From Pseudomonas sp. ML2-2023-3 (GTDB taxonomy: Bacteria; Pseudomonadota; Gammaproteobacteria; Pseudomonadales; Pseudomonadaceae), in assembly GCF_037055275.1 (NCBI RefSeq), contig NZ_CP146343.1, positions 3,320,501-3,384,500 of the forward strand: 64,000 nt of DNA, given 5' to 3'. Each line of letters starts with the position of its first letter. The stretch's first letter is position 1. Below the pieces are notes generated by a model, which saw only the letters and a list, made by a program, of their open reading frames with translations, searched no databases and was not told the origin of the DNA. Below, piece after piece: positions 24,199 through 33,308 of the stretch. Made by a program: the position numbers and the translations under genes.

Positions 24199-25701
24199 CT
24201 AGAGAAGAGGATCGATCGCGCTGAGCGGGGCATGTGCGCTGTAGTTGTCGGCGTACGGGATGGACGGTTTGAACAGGGTGTTCCAGTCCGGCTGGCCAAA
24301 GGCCCGGGGGCTGTGGCTGCGCATCAGTGTCTCGAATTGTCGTTGGGCCTGGCGTTGCAGGGCGGGGTAGTCGACCCCTTGAACCTGACCGTCATGCATC
24401 ACGCAGCGCCCGTCGATGTAACTGGCAATGCAGTCATCACCGCGACCGGCCAGCACCAGGTTTTTCAGCGGGTCGAACAGCGGCCCGAGGTGCAGGCCAC
24501 GCAGGCTGAACACGGTGATATCGGCCTTCGCCCCCGGGGCCAGACGGCCGATGTCGTCACGCCCCAAAGCCTTGGCGCCCCCCAGCGTGGCGGCGTTATA
24601 CAGGTCCAGCGTGCTGGTCAACGATGCACCGCCTTCCATCAGGCGGGCGATGTTGAGTCCTTGGCGCATGTTCTCCAGCAAATCCGCCGGCCAGGTGTCG
24701 GTGCCCAGGGCTAAGTTGATCCCCTTGGCCCGGTAACGGCCAAACGAGTTCAACGCCTCACCATCCCGGGCAAACACCACCGGGCAATGCACCAGGCTGG
24801 TACCGCCGTCCACCAGCCGTTGCAGGTCGTCATCACCCTCGGTGTAAATGCCGTGGGGCAGCAGACTGCGCGGGGTCAACAGCCCCAGTTGCTCCAGCCA
24901 GGCCAACGGCGAAACTCCGCGCAGTTGTTTGACCATCTCGACTTCGCCGAGCCCCTGGCAGCAGTGCAGCCGCATGGGCGCGTTCAGCGCCCGGCTCAGG
25001 TCGGCGGTACGTTGCAGCAGCGCGGGCGTGCAGGTTTGAATGCGATCAGGCAGCAGCGCCCCGCGAATCAAACCGTCCTGTGCCCCGTCGAAATCCTCGA
25101 AAAAGCGCACGGCCCCATCGAGCCCGGCCAGGCCTCGGGCTTCATCCCAGTGATGGGCCAGAGTTCCATCGGCGCGCCAGTAACTCATGCCGCTCATGTA
25201 GCAGGGCCCGAGGTACGTGCGCAGGCCCAGCTCAGCGGCCACACCCGCCACCGCAGCCATTTCATCGTAGGTCTCGGCCCACTGGCGGTAATACGTCGAG
25301 GTGATCGGCATGGCCGTGGTGATGCCGTTGCGAATCAACTGAGTGAAGGCGTAGCGGTACTTGAAAACCTCTTCATCCGGGCTGTAACTCTCCCGCGGAC
25401 CGCTCGCCAGATAGTCCTCGGACCACATCCGGCCCATACCGCACTCATCGCCGTTGTCCAGGGTCAGCACGGTAGAGTCCAGGTCCCCGAGGGCATCCAG
25501 GTCGATGAAGCCCGGGCCGATCAACGCATTGCCATAGTCGATCCACTGATCCACGGGACCTGCATAACCGCGCCCGACAAACACGATGCGCGCGCCTTCG
25601 AACACCACTTCGCCGTCGCGCCACAGCACGTGCTGCGTGCCGTCAAAGCCGACCACGCAGCTGCTTTTGAGGCCGACCGTTGCACGTGGCCCGCGCTTCA
25701 C
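24199..25701 (-). CDS. Amidohydrolase-superfamily protein lacking the HxH metal motif
   Basis: A 500-residue protein of the ATZ/TRZ chlorohydrolase-like group. The composite-domain barrel is recognisable: FEGARIVFVG, GPGFIDLDALGDLDS, RLHCCQGLGEVE, LLPHGIYT, NLALGTDTWPADL and the C-terminal GAKADITVFSL. However, the strand-1 His-x-His that normally binds metal is replaced by Asp-rich sequence (DLDALGDLD), while the later His and the GTD aspartate remain. It starts with GTG at 25701 overlapping the preceding stop (GTGA). It may use another metal arrangement or lack hydrolase activity. The substrate is inferred to be a small N-compound. Confidence 0.82.
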   Translation of the reverse strand: MKRGPRATVGLKSSCVVGFDGTQHVLWRDGEVVFEGARIVFVGRGYAGPVDQWIDYGNALIGPGFIDLDALGDLDSTVLTLDNGDECGMGRMWSEDYLASGPRESYSPDEEVFKYRYAFTQLIRNGITTAMPITSTYYRQWAETYDEMAAVAGVAAELGLRTYLGPCYMSGMSYWRADGTLAHHWDEARGLAGLDGAVRFFEDFDGAQDGLIRGALLPDRIQTCTPALLQRTADLSRALNAPMRLHCCQGLGEVEMVKQLRGVSPLAWLEQLGLLTPRSLLPHGIYTEGDDDLQRLVDGGTSLVHCPVVFARDGEALNSFGRYRAKGINLALGTDTWPADLLENMRQGLNIARLMEGGASLTSTLDLYNAATLGGAKALGRDDIGRLAPGAKADITVFSLRGLHLGPLFDPLKNLVLAGRGDDCIASYIDGRCVMHDGQVQGVDYPALQRQAQRQFETLMRSHSPRAFGQPDWNTLFKPSIPYADNYSAHAPLSAIDPLL

Positions 25702-26894
25702 AGACGGCTGTCCAGCAATCGACCACCCGAGGCGATCAACTCGCCGCCGCGATAGACCTGGCGTACCGGACGCGCCACCACTGCTTCACCGAGGGTTTGC
25801 ACCGGCATCAACAGGAAGTCGGCCCGTTGCCCGATCTCCAGCCCGTAATCGACACAGCCCAGCGCTTGCGCTCCATTGACTGTGGCGGCGGCAAAGGCCG
25901 CTGCCAGTTCCTCGTCCTTGTTCATGTCAAAGCGGAACGCCAGGAGCATCGCCCGTTCCAGCATGTCGCCGTTGCCCATGGGCGACCAGGCGTCGCGAAT
26001 ACCATCCGAACCCAGGCACACGTTGACGCCGGCTTCGCGCAACGCGAGGAACGGCGGGACCGCGCAATCGGCCGGGGCCGAGCTCATCAGCGAAATGCCC
26101 AGTCTGGCCAGACGATCGGCCACCGGCCGGACCTGACTCCAGGGCAACATGCCCAGGCAATAGGCGTGGCTGATCATCACCCGGCCCTGACGCCCGTAGC
26201 GCTCGGTGTAATCGGCGATCAGCGCAATCTGCCACAGGCCCAGTTCACCTTTGTCATGCAGGTGAATGTCGACCCCACGGTCGAATTCGCTGGCCAGCTT
26301 GAACACGAAGTCGAGCTGGGCGAGGGGGTCGTTATCGATACCGCAAGGGTCGAGCCCACCGACGTTTTCCACGCCCAGCGCCATGGCTTCGCGCATCAGT
26401 TCGGCGGTGCCGGGGCGGCTGATCAGGCCGGTTTGCGGGAACACCACCAGTTGCAGGTCGATCAGGTCACGGTAGCGTTCGCGCAGTTGTTGCATGGCTT
26501 CTACATGACGCAGGCCGAAATCCGGGTCGATGTCGACGTGGCAGCGCATGGTCAGCGACCCACGGGCAATGCAGTTTTCCAGAAGCGCACCGGCGCGTTC
26601 GGCGATGGGGCTCTGGACTTCGCGCAGTACCCGGCGTTCGTTGGTGATGTAATCCTTGAGCGTCGGCCCGGCGCTGTTCGAGTGCCAGGGCTGACCCCAG
26701 AGGGTTTTGTCGAGATGAACGTGGCTTTCGACCAGGGCCGGGGTGAGGAGTTGGTGTTGGCCGTCAATATCGGTGGCGGTCAGCGCTGTGCTGGAGGCTG
26801 GACGCCGCTGCTTAAACAGGCCGTTCTCCAGAAGCAGGTCTTGGGGAGCAAGGCCGTAGGGCCGCACGTTGCGCAGCCAGCGGGGTTGGTTCAT
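25698..26894 (-). CDS. Cytosine-deaminase-like amidohydrolase (CodA/AtzC group)
   Basis: A 398-residue amidohydrolase with a complete mononuclear metal site: HVHLDK (strand 1), DIHLHDKGE (strand 5 His), SHAYCLG (strand 6 His) and GSDGIRDAWSP (strand 8 Asp). HVHLDKTLWG and the SDGIRDxW pattern are typical of cytosine deaminase and N-isopropylammelide hydrolase. It would deaminate or open a small nitrogen heterocycle in the cytoplasm. It begins 80 nt after the ABC receptor gene and overlaps the next gene by 4 nt. Confidence 0.88.
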   Translation of the reverse strand: MNQPRWLRNVRPYGLAPQDLLLENGLFKQRRPASSTALTATDIDGQHQLLTPALVESHVHLDKTLWGQPWHSNSAGPTLKDYITNERRVLREVQSPIAERAGALLENCIARGSLTMRCHVDIDPDFGLRHVEAMQQLRERYRDLIDLQLVVFPQTGLISRPGTAELMREAMALGVENVGGLDPCGIDNDPLAQLDFVFKLASEFDRGVDIHLHDKGELGLWQIALIADYTERYGRQGRVMISHAYCLGMLPWSQVRPVADRLARLGISLMSSAPADCAVPPFLALREAGVNVCLGSDGIRDAWSPMGNGDMLERAMLLAFRFDMNKDEELAAAFAAATVNGAQALGCVDYGLEIGQRADFLLMPVQTLGEAVVARPVRQVYRGGELIASGGRLLDSRL

Positions 26895-26932
26895 GGCAAA
26901 CCTCTTGGATTTCTAGGGTGTTTGACGGGGCC

Positions 26933-26955
26933 TCTTCGCGGTCTTGCATGCGAAG
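26933..26955 (-). other. Intercistronic hairpin after the receptor gene
   Basis: CTTCGC/GCGAAG stem in the 80-nt gap between the receptor and the amidohydrolase, without a T-run. Such stems commonly protect the receptor message end, so receptor protein exceeds downstream enzymes. That role is inferred. Confidence 0.35.
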
Positions 26956-26974
26956 GCGGCCCCCTGGTTCTGGA

Positions 26975-28042
26975 TCAGCCCTTGAGCTTGGACCAGATCC
27001 GGTCTTGCAGCTCCCGCGCCTTGTTGCTGCATTCCTTTTCAGGGCGCAGGCGCGAGGCGAATTCTTCGGGCATGTTGATGGCATCCATCACTCGCCATTT
27101 GGCGTCGATCAGGTTTTCGCTCTGAATGCCGTTGTCGTAGGCGATGGCATTGGACACGGCAGCGGCGTTTTCCGGCTTCATCATCCAGTCGATGAAGATC
27201 TTGGCGTTGCCGGGGTGTGGCGCGCTTTTTGGCACGGCGAAGTTGTCCTGGAACATCGCCAGGCCTTCACGGGGGTACACGTATTTGATGCTGCTCTTCT
27301 GCAACGTGGCGCGGGCGGTGGAGCCGTTCCAGTTTTGCATCATGATCACTTCACCGGAGGCCATGCGGTCCACGGTGTTGTCCGAGCTGTACATTTTCAG
27401 GAACGGTTTCTGTTTTTGCAGCAATTCCAGGATGCGCTTGGCGTCCTGGGGGTTTTCGGTGCATTCGTCGACGCCCAGGTAATGACTGGCTGCATTGATC
27501 ACGCTGCTGGAGGTGTCGAGGGCGGCGAGTTGGCCCTGGAGTTCCTTGCGCGGTTCGAAGAATTCTTTCCATGAGTCGTCCAGCTTGCCGCCGGGGACCC
27601 GCGCGCTGTCATAGGAAAACCCCGTGGTACCCCACAAGTAAGGCGCCGAAAACTTGCGGCCAGGGTCGAAGCTCGGGTCGCGGAACGCCGGTTTGACGTA
27701 CTGGAAGTTGGGCAGGGTCGGGGTGTCGATTTCCAGCAGCAAGTCCTGGTTGATCAGGGTGCGCATGATCGATTGCGACGGCACGATCACGTCATACGCC
27801 GCGCCACCGGCCTGCAACTTGGCCAGCAGGGTTTCGTTGCTGTCGTAGCCGTCCATGGTGACCTTGATGCCGGTCTCCTTTTCGAATTTGGCCAGCAGGT
27901 CGACCGGGTAGTAATCGGTCCAGTTGTAGAAAAACAACTCCTTGGGCTCATCGGCCTGTGCGGCAAAAACGGTGAAGCAACTGAGGGCCAGGCCGGCGAC
28001 GCCGTAACCGAGACGTTTCAATTTCATGCTTTTCTTATTCAT
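26975..28042 (-). CDS. PotF/PotD-like periplasmic binding protein
   Basis: About 355 residues. A Lys-rich start and signal peptide (GYGVAGLALSCFTVFAAQA) precede the polyamine-type receptor domain beginning KELFFYNWTDYYPVDLLAKFEKETGIKV, with AYDVIVPSQSIMRTLI and APYLWGTTGFSYD. These are family-1 polyamine receptor hallmarks. The ATG at 28042 is chosen because the signal peptide begins there. The cargo may be a nitrogen heterocycle or amine rather than a polyamine, given the hydrolases in the operon. Confidence 0.9.
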   Translation of the reverse strand: MNKKSMKLKRLGYGVAGLALSCFTVFAAQADEPKELFFYNWTDYYPVDLLAKFEKETGIKVTMDGYDSNETLLAKLQAGGAAYDVIVPSQSIMRTLINQDLLLEIDTPTLPNFQYVKPAFRDPSFDPGRKFSAPYLWGTTGFSYDSARVPGGKLDDSWKEFFEPRKELQGQLAALDTSSSVINAASHYLGVDECTENPQDAKRILELLQKQKPFLKMYSSDNTVDRMASGEVIMMQNWNGSTARATLQKSSIKYVYPREGLAMFQDNFAVPKSAPHPGNAKIFIDWMMKPENAAAVSNAIAYDNGIQSENLIDAKWRVMDAINMPEEFASRLRPEKECSNKARELQDRIWSKLKG

Positions 28043-28059
28043 GACAGCAGGCTCCAGAC

Positions 28060-28848
28060 TCATTGTTGTTTGCCGCGTTGTCCCAGCCAGAAGGCCAGCA
28101 CCACCAGCACGATGGAAATCACCAGCATCAGGGTCGAGATTGCGTTGATCTCCGGCGTCACGCCGGCCTTGATCGCCGAGAAGATGTACACCGGCAAGGT
28201 CGTCGAACCAGGCCCTGCCACGAAGAACGTCATGATGAAATCGTCGAGGCTGACCACGAATGCCAGTACCGACCCGGACAACACCGCCGGCCACAGCAGC
28301 GGCAAGGTCACCCGGCGAAACACCTGCCACGGGTTGGCGTACAAGTCGTTGGCCGCTTCCAGCAGGCTTTTGTCCAGGTCATTCAAGCGAGCGCGAATCG
28401 GCAGGTAGGCAAACGGGATGCAGAAGCCGATGTGCGCCACGATCACGGTCAGCAAACCGAGCTTGATCCCCAGCGCCATGAACAGCAGCAGCGTGGCGAC
28501 CGCGGTAACGATCTCCGGCAGGATGAGCGGCAGGTTGATCCCGCCCTCGACCACTTTCTGCCCGTAGAACGGCCGATACGTCGCCAGCGCGGCGAGCAGC
28601 GCAATGGCTGTGGCGCAGACCGTGGCAATGCTCGCAACGATGATCGAGTTCAGCGCCGCGGTCTGAATTGACGGGTTGGCCAGAATTCGTCCGTACCAGG
28701 CGAACGAAAACTCGGTCCAGACCGTTGCGGAGCGGTTGGCATTGAAGCTGTACGCGATCAGCACAAAGATCGGCACGTACAGGTACGCAAGGATCAACAG
28801 ACTGACTTCGCGGGTCAGCGGCAGTTTTTTCAGGTGCAGGGCGATCAT
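28060..28848 (-). CDS. ABC permease, PotI/PotC type
   Basis: A 262-residue inner-membrane permease with about six helices. It has the PotC/PotI N-terminus (LILAYLYVPIFVLIAYSFNANRS) and the EAA loop (LLEAANDLYANPWQVFRRVTLPLLWPAVLSG). Its start overlaps the stop of the partner permease by 4 nt (ATGA), so the two are translated together as the heterodimeric membrane part of the transporter. Confidence 0.92.
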   Translation of the reverse strand: MIALHLKKLPLTREVSLLILAYLYVPIFVLIAYSFNANRSATVWTEFSFAWYGRILANPSIQTAALNSIIVASIATVCATAIALLAALATYRPFYGQKVVEGGINLPLILPEIVTAVATLLLFMALGIKLGLLTVIVAHIGFCIPFAYLPIRARLNDLDKSLLEAANDLYANPWQVFRRVTLPLLWPAVLSGSVLAFVVSLDDFIMTFFVAGPGSTTLPVYIFSAIKAGVTPEINAISTLMLVISIVLVVLAFWLGQRGKQQ

Positions 28849-29762
28849 GCGGTGGCTCCCCGACGTAGAGTCTTGGCGGTGCTGCGGGTATAGAGGGCGT
28901 AGAGCATCAGCGACAGGAGCAGGATCCCCAGCAACAGGAACGACAGCGAACTGCCCAGCGGCCAGTTACGGGCAGTGCCGAACTGTTGCTGGATCAGGTT
29001 GCCAATCATCAACGTCTTGCCACCACCGAGAATCGCCGGGGTGATGAATGCACCGAGGCTCGGCACAAACACCAGCAGTGCACCGGCAATCACGCCGGGC
29101 ATCGACAGCGGCAGAATGATCCGCTTGAGCGCGTGCCAGCGGTTGGCTCCGAGGTCGTAGGCCGCTTCTACCAGGCGCCAGTCGAGTTTTTCCAGGGTCG
29201 AGTAGATCGGCAGAATCATGAACGGCAGAAAGCTGTAGACCAGCCCGACGCTGACGGCGAAGTCGTTGTAGAGGAGGGTGATGCCGCCAGCCTGGGGGAA
29301 CAGGGCATTGAGGCTTTGGGCGACCCACCCGTGCTCGCGCAGAATGATCAGCCACGCGTAGTTGCGGATCAGCAGGTTGGTCCAGAAAGGAATGGTGATC
29401 AGCAAGACCATGAGGTTGCGCCGACGCGGGGTCAGGCTGGACATCCACAGCGCCACCGGGAAGCCGAACAGAAAACACAACAACGTGGTGCCGCCGGCCT
29501 GGAACACCGAGCGCAGCAGCGCCTGGGCGTACACCCAGTTGAGCTCCTTTTCACCGTCGAAACCTTCCTGGAAAAACAGCTGCACGTAGCTTTGCAATTG
29601 CCAGTTGGCCTGCCAGTCGACGCCGCCGTACACGTTGCGTGGCAGCAGGCTGATGTAGCCCATGATGCCGAGCGGAATGGCGATCAGTGCCAGTAACGTC
29701 AGAACCACCGGGCTGAGCAACAGCGCACGGTTGAGAGCGGGGGATGTGCTGCTGACGCTCAT
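28845..29762 (-). CDS. ABC permease, PotH/PotB type
   Basis: A 305-residue inner-membrane permease. The PotB/PotH signature TIPFWTNLLIRNYAWLIILREHG is present, and the EAA loop is LVEAAYDLGANRWHALKRIILPLSMPG. It starts 1 nt after the ATPase stop and overlaps the next permease. It pairs with the PotI-type protein. Confidence 0.93.
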   Translation of the reverse strand: MSVSSTSPALNRALLLSPVVLTLLALIAIPLGIMGYISLLPRNVYGGVDWQANWQLQSYVQLFFQEGFDGEKELNWVYAQALLRSVFQAGGTTLLCFLFGFPVALWMSSLTPRRRNLMVLLITIPFWTNLLIRNYAWLIILREHGWVAQSLNALFPQAGGITLLYNDFAVSVGLVYSFLPFMILPIYSTLEKLDWRLVEAAYDLGANRWHALKRIILPLSMPGVIAGALLVFVPSLGAFITPAILGGGKTLMIGNLIQQQFGTARNWPLGSSLSFLLLGILLLSLMLYALYTRSTAKTLRRGATA

Positions 29763-29763
29763 C

Positions 29764-30849
29764 TCAAGCCTCCATCAACAGGCAGGCATGGGGTGGCAGG
29801 TTGACCGCAACGCGATCACCGACCACACGCCCGCGGTTCAGGCCTTCGTTGTTTTCGCGCAGCATGACCTTGATGTCGTTGTTCAACCGGCACTGATAGA
29901 GCGTCGCGGTGCCGACATACAGGACGGCTTCGATCACGCCGCGCAAATGGTGGGGCTGCTGCGGATCGACCAGTTGCGAGCGCTCCGGGCGGAACGCCAG
30001 TTGCACTCTTGCGCCATCAAAGCCCTGGGCCGGGCAGGGGATTTCCACCGGCATGCCGGTTGGCACAAAGAGGTTTTCGTTCTGCTGGCCACGTTTCAGA
30101 TGCCCCGGCAGGAAATTGATATCGCCGATGAACTGGGCGACGAACTGGTGCTGCGGCCGCTCGTAGATGTCATTGGGCGTACCGATCTGCAGGATCTTGC
30201 CAGCAGACATCACGGCAATCCGGTCAGACAGGGTCAGGGCTTCTTCCTGATCGTGGGTCACGAAGATGAAGGTGATCCCGGCTTCCTTCTGCACGCGCTT
30301 GAGTTCGACCTGCATCTCCTTGCGCAGCTTGAGGTCCAGCGCCGACAACGGTTCGTCCAGCAGCAGTACTTTGGGTTTGGGGGCCAGGGCCCGGGCAAGG
30401 GCGACCCGCTGCTGCTGCCCGCCGGACAACTCGGCAGGTTTGCGCTTGGCCAGGTGCTGCATTTGCACCAGCGCGAGCATCTCATCGACACGCTTGGGAA
30501 TGAGTTTATGATCAAGGCCCTGCATCTCAAGGCCGAAGGCTATATTCTGCGCGACACTCATGTGGGGAAACAGCGCGTAGCTCTGGAAGACCGTGTTGAC
30601 CCGGCGCTTGAACGGCGGCAAGTCATTGACCGGTTCGCCCGCGAGACGGATTTCCCCGTCGCTCACATGCTCGAAACCGGCGATGGTGCGCAGCAAGGTG
30701 GTTTTGCCACAGCCCGAAGGTCCCAACAGGGTAAAGAACTCATTGTCGGCAATGTCGACTGAAACGTTGTCGAGGGCTGGAGCCAGCCCCGGATCGTCGG
30801 AATACCGTTTGGAGACGTTACGCACTTCAATTGCGACTGGATGACCCAT
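29764..30849 (-). CDS. ABC transporter ATPase, PotG/PotA type
   Basis: A 361-residue ATP-binding protein of the polyamine/opine/thiamine class and first gene of the operon. Walker A GPSGCGKTT, signature LSGGQQQRVALARAL, Walker B VLLLDEPLSALD and the switch His in VTHDQEEALTLSDRIAVM are all intact. The C-terminal TOBE-like domain (from about residue 280, RPERSQLV) is typical of PotA/PotG. It powers the two permeases and the receptor encoded behind it. Confidence 0.95.
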   Translation of the reverse strand: MGHPVAIEVRNVSKRYSDDPGLAPALDNVSVDIADNEFFTLLGPSGCGKTTLLRTIAGFEHVSDGEIRLAGEPVNDLPPFKRRVNTVFQSYALFPHMSVAQNIAFGLEMQGLDHKLIPKRVDEMLALVQMQHLAKRKPAELSGGQQQRVALARALAPKPKVLLLDEPLSALDLKLRKEMQVELKRVQKEAGITFIFVTHDQEEALTLSDRIAVMSAGKILQIGTPNDIYERPQHQFVAQFIGDINFLPGHLKRGQQNENLFVPTGMPVEIPCPAQGFDGARVQLAFRPERSQLVDPQQPHHLRGVIEAVLYVGTATLYQCRLNNDIKVMLRENNEGLNRGRVVGDRVAVNLPPHACLLMEA

Positions 30850-30869
30850 AATGGTGCATTCCTCTAATT

Positions 30870-30898
30870 ATTGTATGCAATGTCTGGATGCAATCTAG
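30870..30898. promoter_or_regulatory. Candidate operator in the ABC operon / GntR intergenic region
   Basis: ATTG-TATG-CAAT (30870-30881) is followed by a second TGCAATC at 30889-30895, giving two ATGCAAT units in the same direction 14 bp apart (30875, 30889). It lies just upstream of the leftward operon start (30849) and between it and the divergent GntR gene, so it is the best place for GntR binding. Confidence 0.4.
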
Positions 30899-30989
30899 AT
30901 ATAACCGGATTAATCTGCCCGTGCAACCCCCTTTTTTTAAGGCTGCTCATCGCCTGGGGCCGGTTGTTTTGCGCTAAAGGAGTGTTGAG

Positions 30990-31679
30990 ATGACCGAGAA
31001 GAAACTCGAAACCACGGTCGACCGCGTCTATCAAGGGGTTTACGAGGCAATCAGCAAGCGCTCGTTGCGACCGGGGATGAAGCTGGGCGAGGCCTCCCTG
31101 GCCGAACTTTTTAACGTGAGCCGAACGTCGGTTCGTGCCGCGCTCAAGCAATTGGAGGCCGATGGACTGGTCACCACAGAGCCCAATAAAGGTGCATCCG
31201 TATCTCTACCGAGTGACGAAGAGATCCGTTCGCTGTTCGAAACCCGGCGCCTGGTCGAGATCGGTATCGTCAGCGAACTCTGTCGCCGGCGCGACACAGC
31301 CGTGACCCGCGACTTGCGCGATCACCTGTTGCTGGAGGATGAGGCGCACCGAAATGGCGACCACGAACGGTTGATTCATTTGCTCGGCGAGTTCCACATC
31401 AAGCTTGCCCGTAGCCTGAACAACCCGGTGTTGCTGGACTGGTTCCAGAAGCTGATTTCCCGCGCCTCGCTGTATGCTGCCGCGCTCGATGATGACAGCC
31501 ACGAAGCCTGTCGCGACGATGAGCATTTGCGCCTGATCGAGTTCATCGAGGCTGGCAACCAGGGCGCCGCGATCGAGCTGACGTGCATTCATTTGAATGG
31601 CATCGAGAAGGCGATTCTCGACGTCGCGGCCACCCTGAAAACGGGCTACCACCCGCTCAAACACCTGATATCACTCTAA
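30990..31679 (+). CDS. GntR-family regulator (FCD type), divergent from the ABC/amidohydrolase operon
   Basis: A 229-residue FadR-subfamily regulator. Residues 10-75 form the winged helix (VYEAISKRSLRPGMKLGEASLAELFNVSRTSVRAALKQLEADGLV), and the C-terminal FCD domain binds the effector, with His residues in LIHLLGEFHIKLA and CIHLNGIEKA as likely metal ligands. AAGGAG precedes the ATG. It is transcribed away from the operon and shares a 140-bp control region with it. Confidence 0.9.
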   Translation: MTEKKLETTVDRVYQGVYEAISKRSLRPGMKLGEASLAELFNVSRTSVRAALKQLEADGLVTTEPNKGASVSLPSDEEIRSLFETRRLVEIGIVSELCRRRDTAVTRDLRDHLLLEDEAHRNGDHERLIHLLGEFHIKLARSLNNPVLLDWFQKLISRASLYAAALDDDSHEACRDDEHLRLIEFIEAGNQGAAIELTCIHLNGIEKAILDVAATLKTGYHPLKHLISL

Positions 31680-31710
31680 GGGAAAGCGTGCTCCCCCTTC
31701 ACCGAACCCA

Positions 31711-31738
31711 ATCCTTGGGCCTCGTCGCCAAGGATTTT
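31711..31738 (+). terminator. Intrinsic terminator of the GntR gene
   Basis: ATCCTTGG/CCAAGGAT with a 9-nt loop, then TTTTCA, 31 nt after the GntR stop. The T-run is short but the geometry is right. Confidence 0.6.
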
Positions 31739-31820
31739 CAGTGTGCCTGCCGTTTTTCGATCAGCGTTTTTAATCCGATCTATAGTCTCTGTTCCTGAAA
31801 ATGCTTACGGAACGCTCGCT

Positions 31821-33308
31821 ATGAGGCCTAAATCTGCAACGGCTTGTTCGCGCTTTACACCCAGTCATCGTGTTGAGCTTGAAGCCCATGACCTGTGCAC
31901 CTGTAGCTCGCCGGATATACAGGATTTTCACGCCAGGATGATGCTCGATCTGTCTCGACGTGACGTCTATAGCGGGATCAAGCCCAAAGGTTCACCGCTG
32001 TCAGAAGTGCGCACCTCAAGTACTTCAGGACAGGGCACGAACGCTGAGTCCGGCGTGAGCACTGTATTGCTCAAGAATCTTCGTTTATTCAACGGTAGCG
32101 TTGTGCTTGACGATAACGTCTGCATCCTGATCAAGGCTGGCGTGATCGACTCCCTGCTACCCGCCAATACGGATGTCGAAGGGGCCGTGGTTATCGATTG
32201 CGGGCGAAGGGTGGTGATGCCGGGACTGATTGATGCCCATTGGCACACTACGTTGGCGGGCATCACGCAACTTGACGCGATGAGTGCAGACCCGGGCTAT
32301 ATCCATTTAGTCGCCGCCCGCGAAGCAGAAAGCACCTTGATGCGCGGCTTTACGACGGTGCGCGATCCTGGTGGACCTTCGTTTGCCTTGAAGCGTGCAA
32401 TTGATGAGGGCGTTATCCCGGGGCCACGTATTTATCCATCCGGCGCCATGATTTCACAGACTTCGGGCCACGGTGATTTCAGGATGCGATCCGAGATTCC
32501 CCGCAGCGCTCTCAGGCCACTGAGCGTTACCGAACAACTGGGGGCTGCCGCCATCGCCGATGGCGATGCCGAAGTGCTCAGGCGGGCAAGAGAGCAGCTC
32601 ATGCTCGGGGCCTCACAGTTAAAGTTGATGGCCGGTGGCGGCGTGGCTTCTGCTTATGATCATCTCGATAGCACCCAGTTTCTGGAGTCAGAATTAAGAA
32701 TGGCGGTTGAAGCCGCTGCCGATTGGGGCACCTATGTGATGGTGCATGCGTATACGCCCAAAAGTATTCAGCGTGCCATTCGCGCCGGTGTGAAATCGAT
32801 CGAACACGGCCAACTGGCTGATGAAGAAACCGTGCGCATGATGGCAGACCACGATATCTGGTGGAGCCTTCAGCCTTTTCTGCAGGATGAAGATGCCAAT
32901 GTTTATCCAGATCCTGTGCGCCGAGAGCGTCAGCGCGTGGTGGCCGAGGGCACCGCGAAAGCCTATGAATTTGCCCAGCGCTTCAATATAAAAACGGCCT
33001 GGGGGACAGATATTTTATTCAATCCGCTAAAGACACCGTCTCAGGGAAGACAACTGGCGAAGTTGACCCGGTTTTACGCCGCGCACGACGTTGCAAACAT
33101 GGCGACAAAGATCAATGGAGAGCTTTTGGGGCTGTCGGGAGCGCGCAATCCTTATCCCGGTAAAGTTGGCCGGATAGAGGCCGGTGCATTGGCAGATCTG
33201 CTGGTTGTCGAAGGCGATCCCACGGTAAGCCTGGCCTTTCTGGAGGACCCGCAGATCAATATCAGCATGATCATGAAAGGCGGGAAAATCTATAAACAGA
33301 ACTTCTAG
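31821..33308 (+). CDS. Amidohydrolase (imidazolonepropionase/prolidase-like) with a Cys-containing N-terminal extension
   Basis: A 495-residue metal-dependent amidohydrolase. The catalytic part begins about residue 70 (VLLKNLRLFNG) and shows PGLIDAHWHTT (HxH), GFTTVRDPGG, LKLMAGGGV with the bridging lysine region, MVHAYTP, IEHGQ and WGTDI (Asp). This set is that of the dinuclear group including Xaa-Pro hydrolases and organophosphate acid anhydrolase-like enzymes. The first 70 residues are an unusual extension with CSRFTPSHR and CTCSSPDIQDF, then SRRDVYSG. In relatives a Cys-rich lead and an SRR twin-arginine signal occur here, but no hydrophobic export segment follows, so the protein may be cytoplasmic. 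Confidence 0.82.
   Translation: MRPKSATACSRFTPSHRVELEAHDLCTCSSPDIQDFHARMMLDLSRRDVYSGIKPKGSPLSEVRTSSTSGQGTNAESGVSTVLLKNLRLFNGSVVLDDNVCILIKAGVIDSLLPANTDVEGAVVIDCGRRVVMPGLIDAHWHTTLAGITQLDAMSADPGYIHLVAAREAESTLMRGFTTVRDPGGPSFALKRAIDEGVIPGPRIYPSGAMISQTSGHGDFRMRSEIPRSALRPLSVTEQLGAAAIADGDAEVLRRAREQLMLGASQLKLMAGGGVASAYDHLDSTQFLESELRMAVEAAADWGTYVMVHAYTPKSIQRAIRAGVKSIEHGQLADEETVRMMADHDIWWSLQPFLQDEDANVYPDPVRRERQRVVAEGTAKAYEFAQRFNIKTAWGTDILFNPLKTPSQGRQLAKLTRFYAAHDVANMATKINGELLGLSGARNPYPGKVGRIEAGALADLLVVEGDPTVSLAFLEDPQINISMIMKGGKIYKQNF

Noticed and set aside
24787..25755. 322-codon plus-strand open frame
   Set aside because: Antisense to the amidohydrolase at 24199-25701; no motif and no ribosome binding site.
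25680..27125. 481-codon plus-strand open frame
   Set aside because: It lies antisense to the cytosine-deaminase-like gene and part of the receptor gene, with composition typical of a shadow frame; the minus-strand proteins have full catalytic and transport motifs.
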